Below are positions 17,344-25,449 of a DNA stretch of 64,000 nt, piece by piece. The first letter of the stretch is position 1. Every line of letters starts with the position of its first letter. A program made the translations under genes and the position numbers. The DNA is taken from the NCBI GenBank assembly GCA_965232595.1, contig OZ246983.1, positions 2,604,001 to 2,668,000 of the forward strand. The letters run 5' to 3'. The notes beneath the pieces were generated by a model. That model did not search any database. It saw nothing but the letters and a program-made list of their open reading frames with translations, and was not told the DNA's origin. This DNA is from SZUA-309 sp965232595. GTDB lineage: Bacteria; Pseudomonadota; Gammaproteobacteria; Pseudomonadales; Azotimanducaceae.

Positions 17344-17844
17344 TCAGAAGCGCAGCAGCTCGGCGGCCAGGGTCTCCAGGTCGAGAACGCCAACGGCGTT
17401 AAATCCTTTCATGTGCCCGGCGCATTCGCCGGGATTGAACACGACCTGGCGGTTGCCGCTGACCGTCAGCTCTTCGTAACGGTAGAGATGGGTATGCCCG
17501 TGCAGGGCAAGCTCGTGGGTGTGGTTCAGGTGCCCTTCGAACTCCAGCGGATCGTGCACCACCATGATTGAGCGCTGATGCCACTCGAGCACGAAAGGTG
17601 GTTCCTGGAAAACGAAGCCGTGCGCCTCTACCGCCGCAGCCAGGCTTTCCCGCTCGCCTTCATCGTTGTTTCCGAAGACGCCGTACATCGGCATCTGCAG
17701 ATGGGCAAAGACGTCCAGCGTTTTTGCCTGGGTGATGTCACCGGTGTGAATCACCCGCTCAACCCCTGAGGCGTTGAACAGCTCAACGATCCTGTTGACG
17801 TTTTTCAGGTTGTTGTGGGTGTCGCTGACGATGCCGATCTTCAT
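17344..17844 (-). CDS. YfcE/MJ0936-type metallophosphoesterase
   Basis: A 166-residue calcineurin-like phosphodiesterase. All five metal-binding motifs are visible: VSDTHNN (D8, H10), HTGDIT, FGNNDEGE, VVHD and LHGHTH. Small proteins of this type hydrolyse phosphodiester bonds with two Mn ions; the natural substrate is mostly unknown. The ATG at 17844 gives the family-typical opening MKIGIVSDTHNN. An in-frame upstream extension would read through the terminator hairpin and is rejected. Confidence 0.85.
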   Translation of the reverse strand: MKIGIVSDTHNNLKNVNRIVELFNASGVERVIHTGDITQAKTLDVFAHLQMPMYGVFGNNDEGERESLAAAVEAHGFVFQEPPFVLEWHQRSIMVVHDPLEFEGHLNHTHELALHGHTHLYRYEELTVSGNRQVVFNPGECAGHMKGFNAVGVLDLETLAAELLRF

Positions 17845-17861
17845 GGGTTCATGCCGGATAC

Positions 17862-17887
17862 AAAAACGCCGGGCGCAAGGCCCGGCG
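17862..17887 (-). terminator. Intrinsic terminator of the thiolase operon
   Basis: Read on the minus strand, an 8-base GC-rich stem (17880-17887 with 17867-17874, CGCCGGGC type) with a 5-base loop is followed at once by a T-run at 17862-17866. It lies 22 bases after the thiolase stop and just upstream of the phosphodiesterase start. It should stop thiolase transcription before that gene. Confidence 0.8.
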
Positions 17888-17909
17888 CTCATAGTGCTGA
17901 GGGGTTAAC

Positions 17910-19052
17910 TCAGACTTTTTCGAGGATGTGGATCCCGCAGGCGCTGCCCAGGCCGATCACGTGGGTCATGCCGATCTTGGCGCCTTCCACCTGACGCTGA
18001 CCTGCCTCACCGCGAAGATGCGTGGACACCTCGTAGATGTTGGCGATGCCGGTTGCGCCCAGCGGGTGGCCCTTGGAGAGCAGGCCGCCGGACACGTTAA
18101 CCGGCACGCGGCCACCGAGGGCAACGTCGCCGTCATCGATCAGCTTGCCGGCTTCGCCATCGCCACAGAGACCCAGATTCTCGTAGTGCAGGATCTCCGC
18201 GGTTGCGAAGCAGTCGTGCAGCTCAACCAGGTCGATGTCGTCCGGCCCGAGGCCTGCCATCTCGTAGGCGTCTTTCGCCGCTCTGCGGGTGCAGCTGTTC
18301 ACGTCCGGCATCACCAGATCACGCTCCTGCCAGGGATCTGAGCTCATCACCGAGGCACGCACCTTGACGGCACGGTCCATCAGGCCCAGCTCCTTCGCCT
18401 TTTTCTCAGAGGCGATCACCGCCGCCGCAGAGCCGTCCACGTTTACTGAGCACATCAGCTTGGTGTTCGGGTAGGAGATCATCTCTGCGTTCATCACCAC
18501 GTCGAGCGGTGTTTCGATCTGATACATCGCTTTCGGGTTCAGGGTGGAGTGATGGTGGTTCTTCACGGACACCTTAGCGAACTGCTCGAAAGTGGTGCCG
18601 TACTTGCGTGCGTGCTCCATACCGGCCTCAGCGAACACGGCAGGCATGGTGCCGGAACCCAGCAGGCCTTCCTTCGGAATGCCGGTACCGCCGCCGGCAC
18701 CACCGAGCAGGCCTTTGCCCATCTGCTCGACGCCAACGCAGAGCACCAGGTCGTACAGGCCCGCTTTGACGGCTGCCCAACCTTCACGGAAGGCGGTTGC
18801 ACCGGTAGCACAGGCATTGGATACGTTCACGACCGGGATGCCGGTCTGGCCGATTTCCTGCAGGATCCGCTGGCCGACCATGGCGCTGGCCTGGCCCAGG
18901 TTGCCGCTGTACAGGGCCTGCATGTCGTGAATACTCAGGCCGCAGTCGTCCAGCGCAAGAAGGGCGGCTTCGGCGCCGATGTTGGGCACTGTCCGGTCGG
19001 GGAAACGGCCGAACTTGATCATGTCGACACCAACGATATATGCGTCACTCAT
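17910..19052 (-). CDS. Thiolase family protein (SCP-x/acetyl-CoA acetyltransferase-like)
   Basis: A 380-residue thiolase-fold enzyme. The nucleophile is in NVSNACATGATAF (Cys near residue 81). The HDCFATAEILHYENLG and GGLLSKGHPLGATG motifs follow, and the C-terminal second Cys is in GLGSACGIHILEKV. The HDCF form instead of the NEAF of biosynthetic thiolases places it with sterol-carrier-protein-type thiolases, often used in sterol, aromatic or branched acyl-CoA breakdown. AGGAG precedes its ATG. It forms an operon with the upstream OB-fold protein (11-base gap) and ends in an intrinsic terminator. Acyl substrate not determinable. Confidence 0.87.
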   Translation of the reverse strand: MSDAYIVGVDMIKFGRFPDRTVPNIGAEAALLALDDCGLSIHDMQALYSGNLGQASAMVGQRILQEIGQTGIPVVNVSNACATGATAFREGWAAVKAGLYDLVLCVGVEQMGKGLLGGAGGGTGIPKEGLLGSGTMPAVFAEAGMEHARKYGTTFEQFAKVSVKNHHHSTLNPKAMYQIETPLDVVMNAEMISYPNTKLMCSVNVDGSAAAVIASEKKAKELGLMDRAVKVRASVMSSDPWQERDLVMPDVNSCTRRAAKDAYEMAGLGPDDIDLVELHDCFATAEILHYENLGLCGDGEAGKLIDDGDVALGGRVPVNVSGGLLSKGHPLGATGIANIYEVSTHLRGEAGQRQVEGAKIGMTHVIGLGSACGIHILEKV

Positions 19053-19063
19053 TGTCGATACTC

Positions 19064-19480
19064 CTAGGAAGCGGGTTTGAAGAAGTAGGAAAGATAGGAA
19101 TTGCCGTCCTTGTCTTTTCGACCCAGGGCGTCATCGAACACTACTTCGATCGGCATTCCGAATGGGATCTTCTCGGGGTCTGGCTCCACGTCGATCAGGT
19201 TACCCTTGATCGCCGTGCCATCCTCGAGGTCGACCACCGCGCTCACGTAGGGCACGTCGATGCCCGGGAAGGAGCGGTGGACGATGGAGTAGGCGTAAAG
19301 CTCGCCCTTGGTCGGGAGCGTCACCGTGGACATCTGGTCCCGGGCCCCGCACTTGGAGCAGACCGTACGCTCGCCAAGAAAAGTGGCGCCGCAGCTGCCG
19401 CACTTGTGGCCTTCCAGATACGGATCGCCGCCCTCTGGAATCTTCAGATATGGCACCACGGGTAATGGTTGTGCGCTCAA
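19064..19480 (-). CDS. Zn-ribbon OB-fold protein (DUF35-type) paired with thiolase
   Basis: A 138-residue protein. A zinc ribbon CGSCGATFLGERTVCSKCG lies near residues 25-45. An OB-fold follows (GELYAYSIVHRSFPGIDVPYVSAVVDLEDG). DUF35 proteins form complexes with SCP-x-like thiolases and bind acyl-CoA, sometimes creating a joint active site. TTG at 19480 with TAGGGGGA directly upstream is preferred to an ATG 21 codons further up. The 11-base gap to the thiolase supports a functional pair. Confidence 0.83.
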   Translation of the reverse strand: MSAQPLPVVPYLKIPEGGDPYLEGHKCGSCGATFLGERTVCSKCGARDQMSTVTLPTKGELYAYSIVHRSFPGIDVPYVSAVVDLEDGTAIKGNLIDVEPDPEKIPFGMPIEVVFDDALGRKDKDGNSYLSYFFKPAS

Positions 19481-19626
19481 GAGTCCCCCTAAATTCAAGT
19501 AAGTCAGCCGACAGAGCATACTATCAGGCTGAAATGCGGACAATCCGAACGCCTGTTCGGACGTGGTGGACGATTCTCCGTAAATGGCGCAAGGTGGGGG
19601 CAGGGAAGAGATATAAGGGGGTTCTT

Positions 19627-20052
19627 ATGAAATCGGTGAAAGTCAGCGATTACATGACCCGCAAGCTGGTGACCTTCCACCAGAAGGACAACGTCGTTCA
19701 GGCCATGGCAGTACTGCTCGACAAGAAGATTTCCGGTGCGCCGGTGGTGGACGATTCTGGGAACCTTGTGGGCATCCTCTCAGAGGTGGACCTCATGGAG
19801 GTGATCGTCCAGGACTCATACTACGATGAGGCGCAGGGAATTGTTGGTGACTACATGCGTTCCCCGGTTGATACGATCGATCCGGAAATGGACATCTATT
19901 CTCTCGCTGAACGCTTCCACAAAGAACATCGCCGGCGGTATCCAGTTGTGAAGAACGGTAAGCTCGTTGGGCAAATCTCCCGTCGAGATGTGCTGCGCGC
20001 AGCTGAAGCGTTTCTTATGCACCCCGAAAGAAACAGACGAGGTGCGCGATAA
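19627..20052 (+). CDS. CBS-domain pair protein
   Basis: A 141-residue protein made of two CBS motifs: VSDYMTRKLVTFHQKDNVVQ with GAPVVDDSGNLVGILSEVDLM, then VGDYMRSPVDTIDPEMDI with RYPVVKNGKLVGQISRRDVL. Such pairs bind adenosine nucleotides and often regulate partners. AAGGGGG lies before the ATG at 19627; the frame is open further upstream, overlapping the OB-fold gene on the other strand, and that extension is rejected. It ends nine bases from the convergent small exported-protein gene. Confidence 0.85.
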   Translation: MKSVKVSDYMTRKLVTFHQKDNVVQAMAVLLDKKISGAPVVDDSGNLVGILSEVDLMEVIVQDSYYDEAQGIVGDYMRSPVDTIDPEMDIYSLAERFHKEHRRRYPVVKNGKLVGQISRRDVLRAAEAFLMHPERNRRGAR

Positions 20053-20061
20053 GCGGATGCT

Positions 20062-20544
20062 TCAATAGTCTGGATCGCTGAACTCGCCTATCGCTTTAGG
20101 CTCCACATAGCTGCCGCCCAGCCAATCGAGGTCCGGATCAAGGTGCTCACCGATGTGCCTGGGAGGCTCCGTTGTTGAACGCTCCAGAACATCAGGATCC
20201 TTGAACTCTCCGAGGTGCTCCGGACTTTGGTCGCTAAAGGAGTGTCGCGGCTCTACTGTCTGCGATGGGCTTTGGTAGCGCCCGATGAAGCCGCTACGCG
20301 TGCTGGTTGCGATGGTTGTCGACAACGTTGGTTTGCTTTCGCGATCAGGATTTAGATGCGCCCTCTGCGCTGATTCTGCCGCGGCTGGATCTTCTTGAAG
20401 GGCCTGGCTTTCTTGCGACCATGCCCCCCCCGCGACTGGCTCACTATGTAGTCGACCTGCGACGTACCCGGCCGCGAGAGCGGCGCTAACCATCATTGCG
20501 AGAGCCGCTCCTCTCAGGCTTGAATCAAACATGGCTGTGGTCAC
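20062..20544 (-). CDS. Small exported or membrane-anchored protein with GE-x-x-DPD repeats
   Basis: A 160-residue protein. GTG at 20544 overlaps the upstream stop as GTGA; an ATG four codons later is also possible. A hydrophobic segment AALAMMVSAALAAGYVAGRL (residues 13-32) serves as signal anchor. The C-terminal half carries three near-repeats: HLGEFKDPDV, HIGEHLDPDL and AIGEFSDPDY, spaced about 20-23 residues, with a weaker FIGRYQSPS copy before. Linkers are Ser/Thr/Pro/Glu-rich. The family is unknown to me. Asp-Pro-Asp repeats could bind a metal or a partner protein, which is inference. Confidence 0.6.
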   Translation of the reverse strand: MTTAMFDSSLRGAALAMMVSAALAAGYVAGRLHSEPVAGGAWSQESQALQEDPAAAESAQRAHLNPDRESKPTLSTTIATSTRSGFIGRYQSPSQTVEPRHSFSDQSPEHLGEFKDPDVLERSTTEPPRHIGEHLDPDLDWLGGSYVEPKAIGEFSDPDY

Positions 20545-20897
20545 GGCAGCAGGTCGACGCGATTGACGTAGCAGTAGCCATTGTGGGTCCGGGCATCGTC
20601 GGCGGTTACCCTAATCTGCTTCTCCAGGGCGAAAGCCAGCTGAGCCATCTCCAGATTTCGCTTTGCATCTTGGCGCGACGCGAAATCACCGCTGCAACTG
20701 AAGGAAACCCACCTGCCTCGACACGTCAGGCCCTCTGATGCTGGTGATGCGCTGAGCAGTGCCATGCAGCCACCGTATGTTGATCCGGAAATGGTCAGTA
20801 TCCTGTCGACAGTAGCGGTTATGTTCGCTGTCGCGGCCCAGGCATTCGATCCCCAGAGCAGGCCGATCGTCAGAGCGATTTTGGTGAAGATCTTCAT
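20541..20897 (-). CDS. Small secreted cysteine-containing protein
   Basis: A 118-residue protein with a signal peptide MKIFTKIALTIGLLWGSNAWA (cleavage about residue 21). The mature part has four Cys (GGCM, LTCRG, SFSCSG, NGYCY), likely forming two disulfides in the periplasm. Conserved-looking stretches are RGRWVSFSCSGDF and KQIRVTADDARTHNGYC. AAGGAG lies upstream of the ATG. It is probably co-transcribed with the giant exported protein upstream (58-base gap) and with the repeat protein downstream (4-base overlap). No function is known. Confidence 0.65.
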   Translation of the reverse strand: MKIFTKIALTIGLLWGSNAWAATANITATVDRILTISGSTYGGCMALLSASPASEGLTCRGRWVSFSCSGDFASRQDAKRNLEMAQLAFALEKQIRVTADDARTHNGYCYVNRVDLLP

Positions 20898-20955
20898 CTA
20901 CGTTCTCCTTGAGTTAACTATGCAGGGAGTTTAGCTCCATGCGGTTTCGATTGGG

Positions 20956-23900
20956 TTAGCGGTCTGCTAACACCTGGATCAGCCTCAGCAGCGGGTTGCT
21001 GCGCAGATCCGCTTCGCAAAGGCCATCCGTACCTTCCACCGAGCCACCAGGATCCGCAGGACAGAAATCCTCTGCATCATCTACCCCGTCGTTGTCGGTG
21101 TCTGTGAGTAGCGGGTTAGCCCGCCGCTCGTATTCTTCGAGATTCGTCAGGCCGTCCCCGTCGATGTCAGATCCGGCATCAGCGCTCGAGTTGCTGTTCA
21201 GCCCGTAGGTCTGCTCGAAAACATCCGTCATGCCGTCGCCGTCCGTATCGGTCTGATCAGCCAGGAAGGTGACCCAGCGTGCCTGGGTGTATACGTCCTG
21301 CAGCGCGTCAGATGCGGTGGTCACATCGACGACCACGGGCGCACCCAGGTCGTAGATCAACGGTGCGTTGTCCGAGCGGCGGACCCGCACGGTGGCGTTG
21401 AACGTCTCACCCGGCGTCATGAGGTTGTCGCTGCAGCTCAGCGCGCCGTCGGTCAGTGAGCAGGCGCCTGACTGGGAAACGATGGTCGAGATGGTGATCT
21501 CCGGCACTTCTTCCGCTGCCTGAGTGAGCTGCACGCTGCCCGCGATCACCCCGACGATGCCTTCCGGCTCCATGTTCTCCACCTCGATGTCCAGATCGAT
21601 GTAGGAGCCCGTGGTCTCATCCGGATCATCAGAGATGGTGATGCCCAGGTTGACCAGGTGCTCCACGAATACCCGGTCGGTGATGCAGTCCTCGGCGATG
21701 TCGTCTGCGACGCAGACGCTTACGTTCTGGGTTCCGGGCGTGGCGTACACGTGCTCCGCGAACAGGTTGCCCTGGCCATCGCGCAGTGCCGGCTCGATGA
21801 CCTTCACGCCGATCAGTTCCGGCGGCTCTTCACCTTCGGGCCCGTCGGGGTCAACGAAGTCACCCGGGCCTTCCTCGACGTCACCCCAGTCGACGCGTAC
21901 ATCGTGCTCGCTGGCTGAGCCGTCGTCGGTGTAGTCCGCATCCATGGCCACAGGGAAGCCTGCTGCCACCCTCTCAGGGAGGCGAGCGGAGAGCATCCGC
22001 GGCGCGTCATCCACCGGGTGGACCGTGATCTCGACGACTGCCGGCGGAGAATCGTCCCGGCCATCGTTGGTCACGAACGTAAACGAGTCGCTGCCGAAGT
22101 AGTCCGCGTCCGGGGTGTAGGTTCGATTGACGCCGCTGCCGCTCAGGGTGCCGTGCTCCGGCTGATCCACCACGCGGAAGGACAGGGTGTCGAGCGGGAA
22201 CACATCGTCCGTGCCGATCACGCCATCCGGATCGTCGCCGGTGAGCTCGATCCCGAGCGCGCTGTCTTCGAGCACTTCCAGATCCTGGGCGAAAGCTTCC
22301 GGCGGCCGGTAGTTCCGGTTCACCCGGACGCTGACGATGCCGATGTTGCTGTCGTCCAGGCCGTCCGTCGCACGGTAGGTGAAGGTGTCGGTGCCGCCAT
22401 GGAAGGCGAAGTTGGACACGTAGGTGACCGTCGCCGAATCGTCGGTGATGTCCTTGAGCGGCGTGGTCTCGAACACGTGAATGAATGACTCATCGGTATC
22501 GACCACGAAGAAGTTGGTGGAGTTCACGGTCACGGCCTTCACGTTGCCCATGTTGCCCAGGATGAATCCGGGGCGGTCGCCGTTGTTGATGCCCGTACCG
22601 GTCGAGCGGGCCTCTCCGCCAAAAGTGCCATCCTTGGCAAATCGCTGAATGCGACCAGCGTCCGCGACGTAGAGCACGTCGTTCGGGTCCAGATCGATGT
22701 AGCGAGGGGTGGCGAACTGGCCAGGCTCGCGGCCCAGGGTGCCGCGCACGTTCAAGCCGGAGTCTGGGTCCTCGTAGTAGTCCGATACCTGGCAGGTGTC
22801 GTTGGTGCAGACGTAACCGCGGCTGCGCTGGTTCTCCACGTCGCAGGCGTTGTTGGTGCTGCTCTCGCAGCGGCCGAGCCAGCCGACGTACTCGCCGGCG
22901 ACGAAGTTGCCGTCATCATCGAAGCCGGACGGCTCGAACTTGTGGATGCGGTTGTCGCAGGAGTCGGTAGCGTAGAGATAGCCCTCGGAGTCCACCTCCA
23001 TGGTGAACCCGGTCCAGGAACTGCCGTAGTTGCTGGACACGTTGCAGAGCACCTGCTCGGCGTTGTTCAGCGCGCCCATGTAGCGATCGCCCATGCTGTT
23101 GTCCGAGTCATCGGTGTCGTTGGCAAGGTGGTCGCGAATGTCGTAGACGAATATCCGTCGGCGATCGGTCAGGTAGAGCAGGCCGGCATTGCTATCGACC
23201 CGGGCGTAAGAAAGCTGCGAGGGCACGATCGGATCGTTCAGCCCCAGCTCATCGTTGTCGGCGGACGCGTAGTCGAAACGCCAGGAGTCACCGAACAGGT
23301 CTGCACCGCTGAGTCGGTCTTCAATGTTGGGGCGGAGCTGTCTCAGGCTCAGGGTGGTGCTCGAGCCGGCGCCGGTGCGGTTCACCGTGTAGATCAGGCC
23401 GTCCTGGTCCATGACGAAGGCGTCGTTGGTGCCGCCGTACTGCACATGGCCCATGAAATTGTCATCGGCATCCCACTTCGAGATTCGCTCGTAGGTGGAG
23501 GCGCTGCTGGCCCCGCAGCGCCAGTAGGAGTCGATCATGAAGTAGGTGCCATCGTCCTCCACGTAGACGAACTTGGGGTTGTACACCCAGTCCACCGGGA
23601 TGCGATCGTTGTACGGGCCCGGCGTGACCCGGCAGACGTTGTCGTAGAGCCAGTTCGGCTTGTTGCCGGCGTTGGCGAACTCGGTGCCGTACGGGCCGCC
23701 CACGGCCGTTCGGAAGTCCTCGATGAAGAACGGCAGCAGCGGGGCGACAAAGTCTCCGTTGTCCGGTCGGCTGACGATGCTGATGCCCAGTGGGTCCGGA
23801 ATGCCTTCCAGCACGTCGATGTCCATGCCGCGCAGAACGATGTCGATCGGCTCTGAGGTGAGCGTGGTGGCCGAGATGTTCTCTACGGTCGGCGCGGTGT

Positions 23901-25305
23901 TAGTACCCAGCTCCTTTACGGTGATCAGCTGAGTACCTGATTCCTGATTGCCGCTCTGGTCTTCGGCGATCCAGGTCACGGGCGTGCGGGTGTCGACCGG
24001 GAAGAACTCCGGCGCATCGGAGAAGACGCGGGGTGCCGGATCTGCGAGATCGACGACCCGCGGCGCGCCGAACTCGACGGAGGCTTCCGGCAGGCCGAGG
24101 CTGTTCGGGCCGCCGGGATCCACCTCGAAGACGCGGCCGGGCGGGGTGACCATGATCGGCGCCTGGGTATCCTCGACGACGATGTACTGATAGGCGACGA
24201 CCTCGTTGCGGCCGCCGGACGGCGTCGGGCCGGCGTCCCGGGCGGTCCAAGTGATCAGGTTCGAGCCGATCGGGATCAGCTCCGGGAAGTCGGCACCGAT
24301 GGACGCATTGCGATCGCAGGGATCGTAGGCGCCCACCCGCGAGCGAATTTCGTTCGCCACCCGATAGTAGTTCACGCCGCCGATGTCGGTCGCCTCCAGG
24401 ACAATGCTGGGGATGGCGCCCCCGGCCGGCTGATCGACACCGTCGTAGGTGATGATCGGATCGAGCTCGTCGTAGACGGTAAAGACCTGATCGTGGCTCT
24501 TCGATCGGGTGGGTACCTCCCAGCCGGTAGCTTCGTCGACCAGGTAGTTGATGTAGGCGTCCCGACCTTTGCGGACGCCCAGCTTCAGCTTCTCCACCAT
24601 CCACTTGCCGGCACGCTTGAAGATGCTCTTCTGCTTGGCGACCTCGTCGGCGTTGTTGGCGGCTGCGGCCGGTGCAGCCTTTGAAGCTTTGAACTTGCTG
24701 TAGCTCATGTAGAGCATGGCCGCGGGCAGGGCAACGTCGAAACCCAGATCGAGGATGGTCTGGGCCCGCCACTCCAGCGTGTGGCGCCCGGCAGGGAAGC
24801 TGAGGTCGCTTTCCGGCTCCAGGCCGTTCGGACGGATGATCGGGTTGTGCACGCCCAGCGCCACTTCCGTGCCCCAGTGGAAAACATCCGGGGTGCCGAG
24901 CTCACCCCAGTCCGTGGGGATGGGGGACAGCTCGATGCCGTAGGTATTGGAGTAGAGGTAGTCGGCCTGGGGCAGGTCGAAGTCGAACGTGCACTGATCG
25001 TCGGAGTTCGGGTAGCGGGACCGATCGGAGGGTTCGATCAACGCTGGCTGCAGTGCCTTCAGCGCCAGGTTGGAGCTGAAGGCTACACCCTCAGCGGCCA
25101 GGGCGGTAAACGGCTCGGGGATTAGCCCGGTCAGCGTCGCACCGAGGTGGACCCCACCGATGCCACTGAGAACGTTCGCATGATCCTGCTCGGCCGCTGC
25201 GTCTGCGGCTCGCACCGTGGCCGAAGATGCCAGCACGGCAATCGTCAGCAGGGCGGTGAGCAAGCTGATTGCTCTTCTGGATCGAATGGTGGCGTCTCGG
25301 AACAT
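20956..25305 (-). CDS. Giant exported multidomain protein (HYR, Ig-like, NHL-like propeller, PKD, TSP3)
   Basis: A 1449-residue exported protein. The ATG at 25305 follows AAAAGGAGGA and begins a signal peptide ending about residue 34. Two HYR-like domains lie near residues 270-378 and 375-468. An Ig/cadherin-like domain starts near 468 (TAPTVENISATTLTSEP) and seems to resume near 950 (SATVTYVSNFAFHGGTDTF). Between them is a Cys-bearing NHL-like propeller (YVADAGRIQRFAKDG). A second Ig-like domain (near 1000), a PKD-like domain (near 1105-1200) and a repeat-type domain follow. Three TSP3-like calcium motifs close it: DTDGDGMTD, DIDGDGLTN, DTDNDGVDD (near 1350-1430). No sorting signal is visible. 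Likely a surface or secreted binding protein. Confidence 0.8.
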   Translation of the reverse strand: MFRDATIRSRRAISLLTALLTIAVLASSATVRAADAAAEQDHANVLSGIGGVHLGATLTGLIPEPFTALAAEGVAFSSNLALKALQPALIEPSDRSRYPNSDDQCTFDFDLPQADYLYSNTYGIELSPIPTDWGELGTPDVFHWGTEVALGVHNPIIRPNGLEPESDLSFPAGRHTLEWRAQTILDLGFDVALPAAMLYMSYSKFKASKAAPAAAANNADEVAKQKSIFKRAGKWMVEKLKLGVRKGRDAYINYLVDEATGWEVPTRSKSHDQVFTVYDELDPIITYDGVDQPAGGAIPSIVLEATDIGGVNYYRVANEIRSRVGAYDPCDRNASIGADFPELIPIGSNLITWTARDAGPTPSGGRNEVVAYQYIVVEDTQAPIMVTPPGRVFEVDPGGPNSLGLPEASVEFGAPRVVDLADPAPRVFSDAPEFFPVDTRTPVTWIAEDQSGNQESGTQLITVKELGTNTAPTVENISATTLTSEPIDIVLRGMDIDVLEGIPDPLGISIVSRPDNGDFVAPLLPFFIEDFRTAVGGPYGTEFANAGNKPNWLYDNVCRVTPGPYNDRIPVDWVYNPKFVYVEDDGTYFMIDSYWRCGASSASTYERISKWDADDNFMGHVQYGGTNDAFVMDQDGLIYTVNRTGAGSSTTLSLRQLRPNIEDRLSGADLFGDSWRFDYASADNDELGLNDPIVPSQLSYARVDSNAGLLYLTDRRRIFVYDIRDHLANDTDDSDNSMGDRYMGALNNAEQVLCNVSSNYGSSWTGFTMEVDSEGYLYATDSCDNRIHKFEPSGFDDDGNFVAGEYVGWLGRCESSTNNACDVENQRSRGYVCTNDTCQVSDYYEDPDSGLNVRGTLGREPGQFATPRYIDLDPNDVLYVADAGRIQRFAKDGTFGGEARSTGTGINNGDRPGFILGNMGNVKAVTVNSTNFFVVDTDESFIHVFETTPLKDITDDSATVTYVSNFAFHGGTDTFTYRATDGLDDSNIGIVSVRVNRNYRPPEAFAQDLEVLEDSALGIELTGDDPDGVIGTDDVFPLDTLSFRVVDQPEHGTLSGSGVNRTYTPDADYFGSDSFTFVTNDGRDDSPPAVVEITVHPVDDAPRMLSARLPERVAAGFPVAMDADYTDDGSASEHDVRVDWGDVEEGPGDFVDPDGPEGEEPPELIGVKVIEPALRDGQGNLFAEHVYATPGTQNVSVCVADDIAEDCITDRVFVEHLVNLGITISDDPDETTGSYIDLDIEVENMEPEGIVGVIAGSVQLTQAAEEVPEITISTIVSQSGACSLTDGALSCSDNLMTPGETFNATVRVRRSDNAPLIYDLGAPVVVDVTTASDALQDVYTQARWVTFLADQTDTDGDGMTDVFEQTYGLNSNSSADAGSDIDGDGLTNLEEYERRANPLLTDTDNDGVDDAEDFCPADPGGSVEGTDGLCEADLRSNPLLRLIQVLADR

Positions 25306-25343
25306 CTGCCTGTCCTCCTTTTCTCCTGGCTCCTGTACTGACA

Positions 25344-25365
25344 AGCGGGATGGCCCGCTTTTTTT
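25344..25365 (+). terminator. Terminator-like hairpin in the divergent gap upstream of the sigma factor
   Basis: AGCGGG (25344-25349) and CCCGCT (25354-25359) pair around a 4-base loop and run into seven T residues (25359-25365), reading on the plus strand. It lies between two divergent genes, so it ends no annotated plus-strand gene. Transcribed in the other direction it is a hairpin in the giant gene's leader without a following U-run. It may end a small antisense transcript or shield the sigma gene. Confidence 0.55.
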
Positions 25366-25449
25366 GCTCACCAGGTTTGTAAGAAAAATGCGAATTGCTC
25401 GACACGGCACGTAATTGGCGGCCTGCAGCGGAAGTGGCATATTTCGCCG

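Noticed and set aside
19450..19626. Upstream extension of the CBS protein
   Set aside because: It overlaps the OB-fold gene on the other strand and lacks a ribosome site; AAGGGGG before 19627 and the family start support the shorter form.
25306..25449. Cyclic-di-GMP riboswitch in the giant gene's leader
   Set aside because: The leader has a hairpin and A-rich stretch but lacks the conserved GEMM core, so no riboswitch is called.
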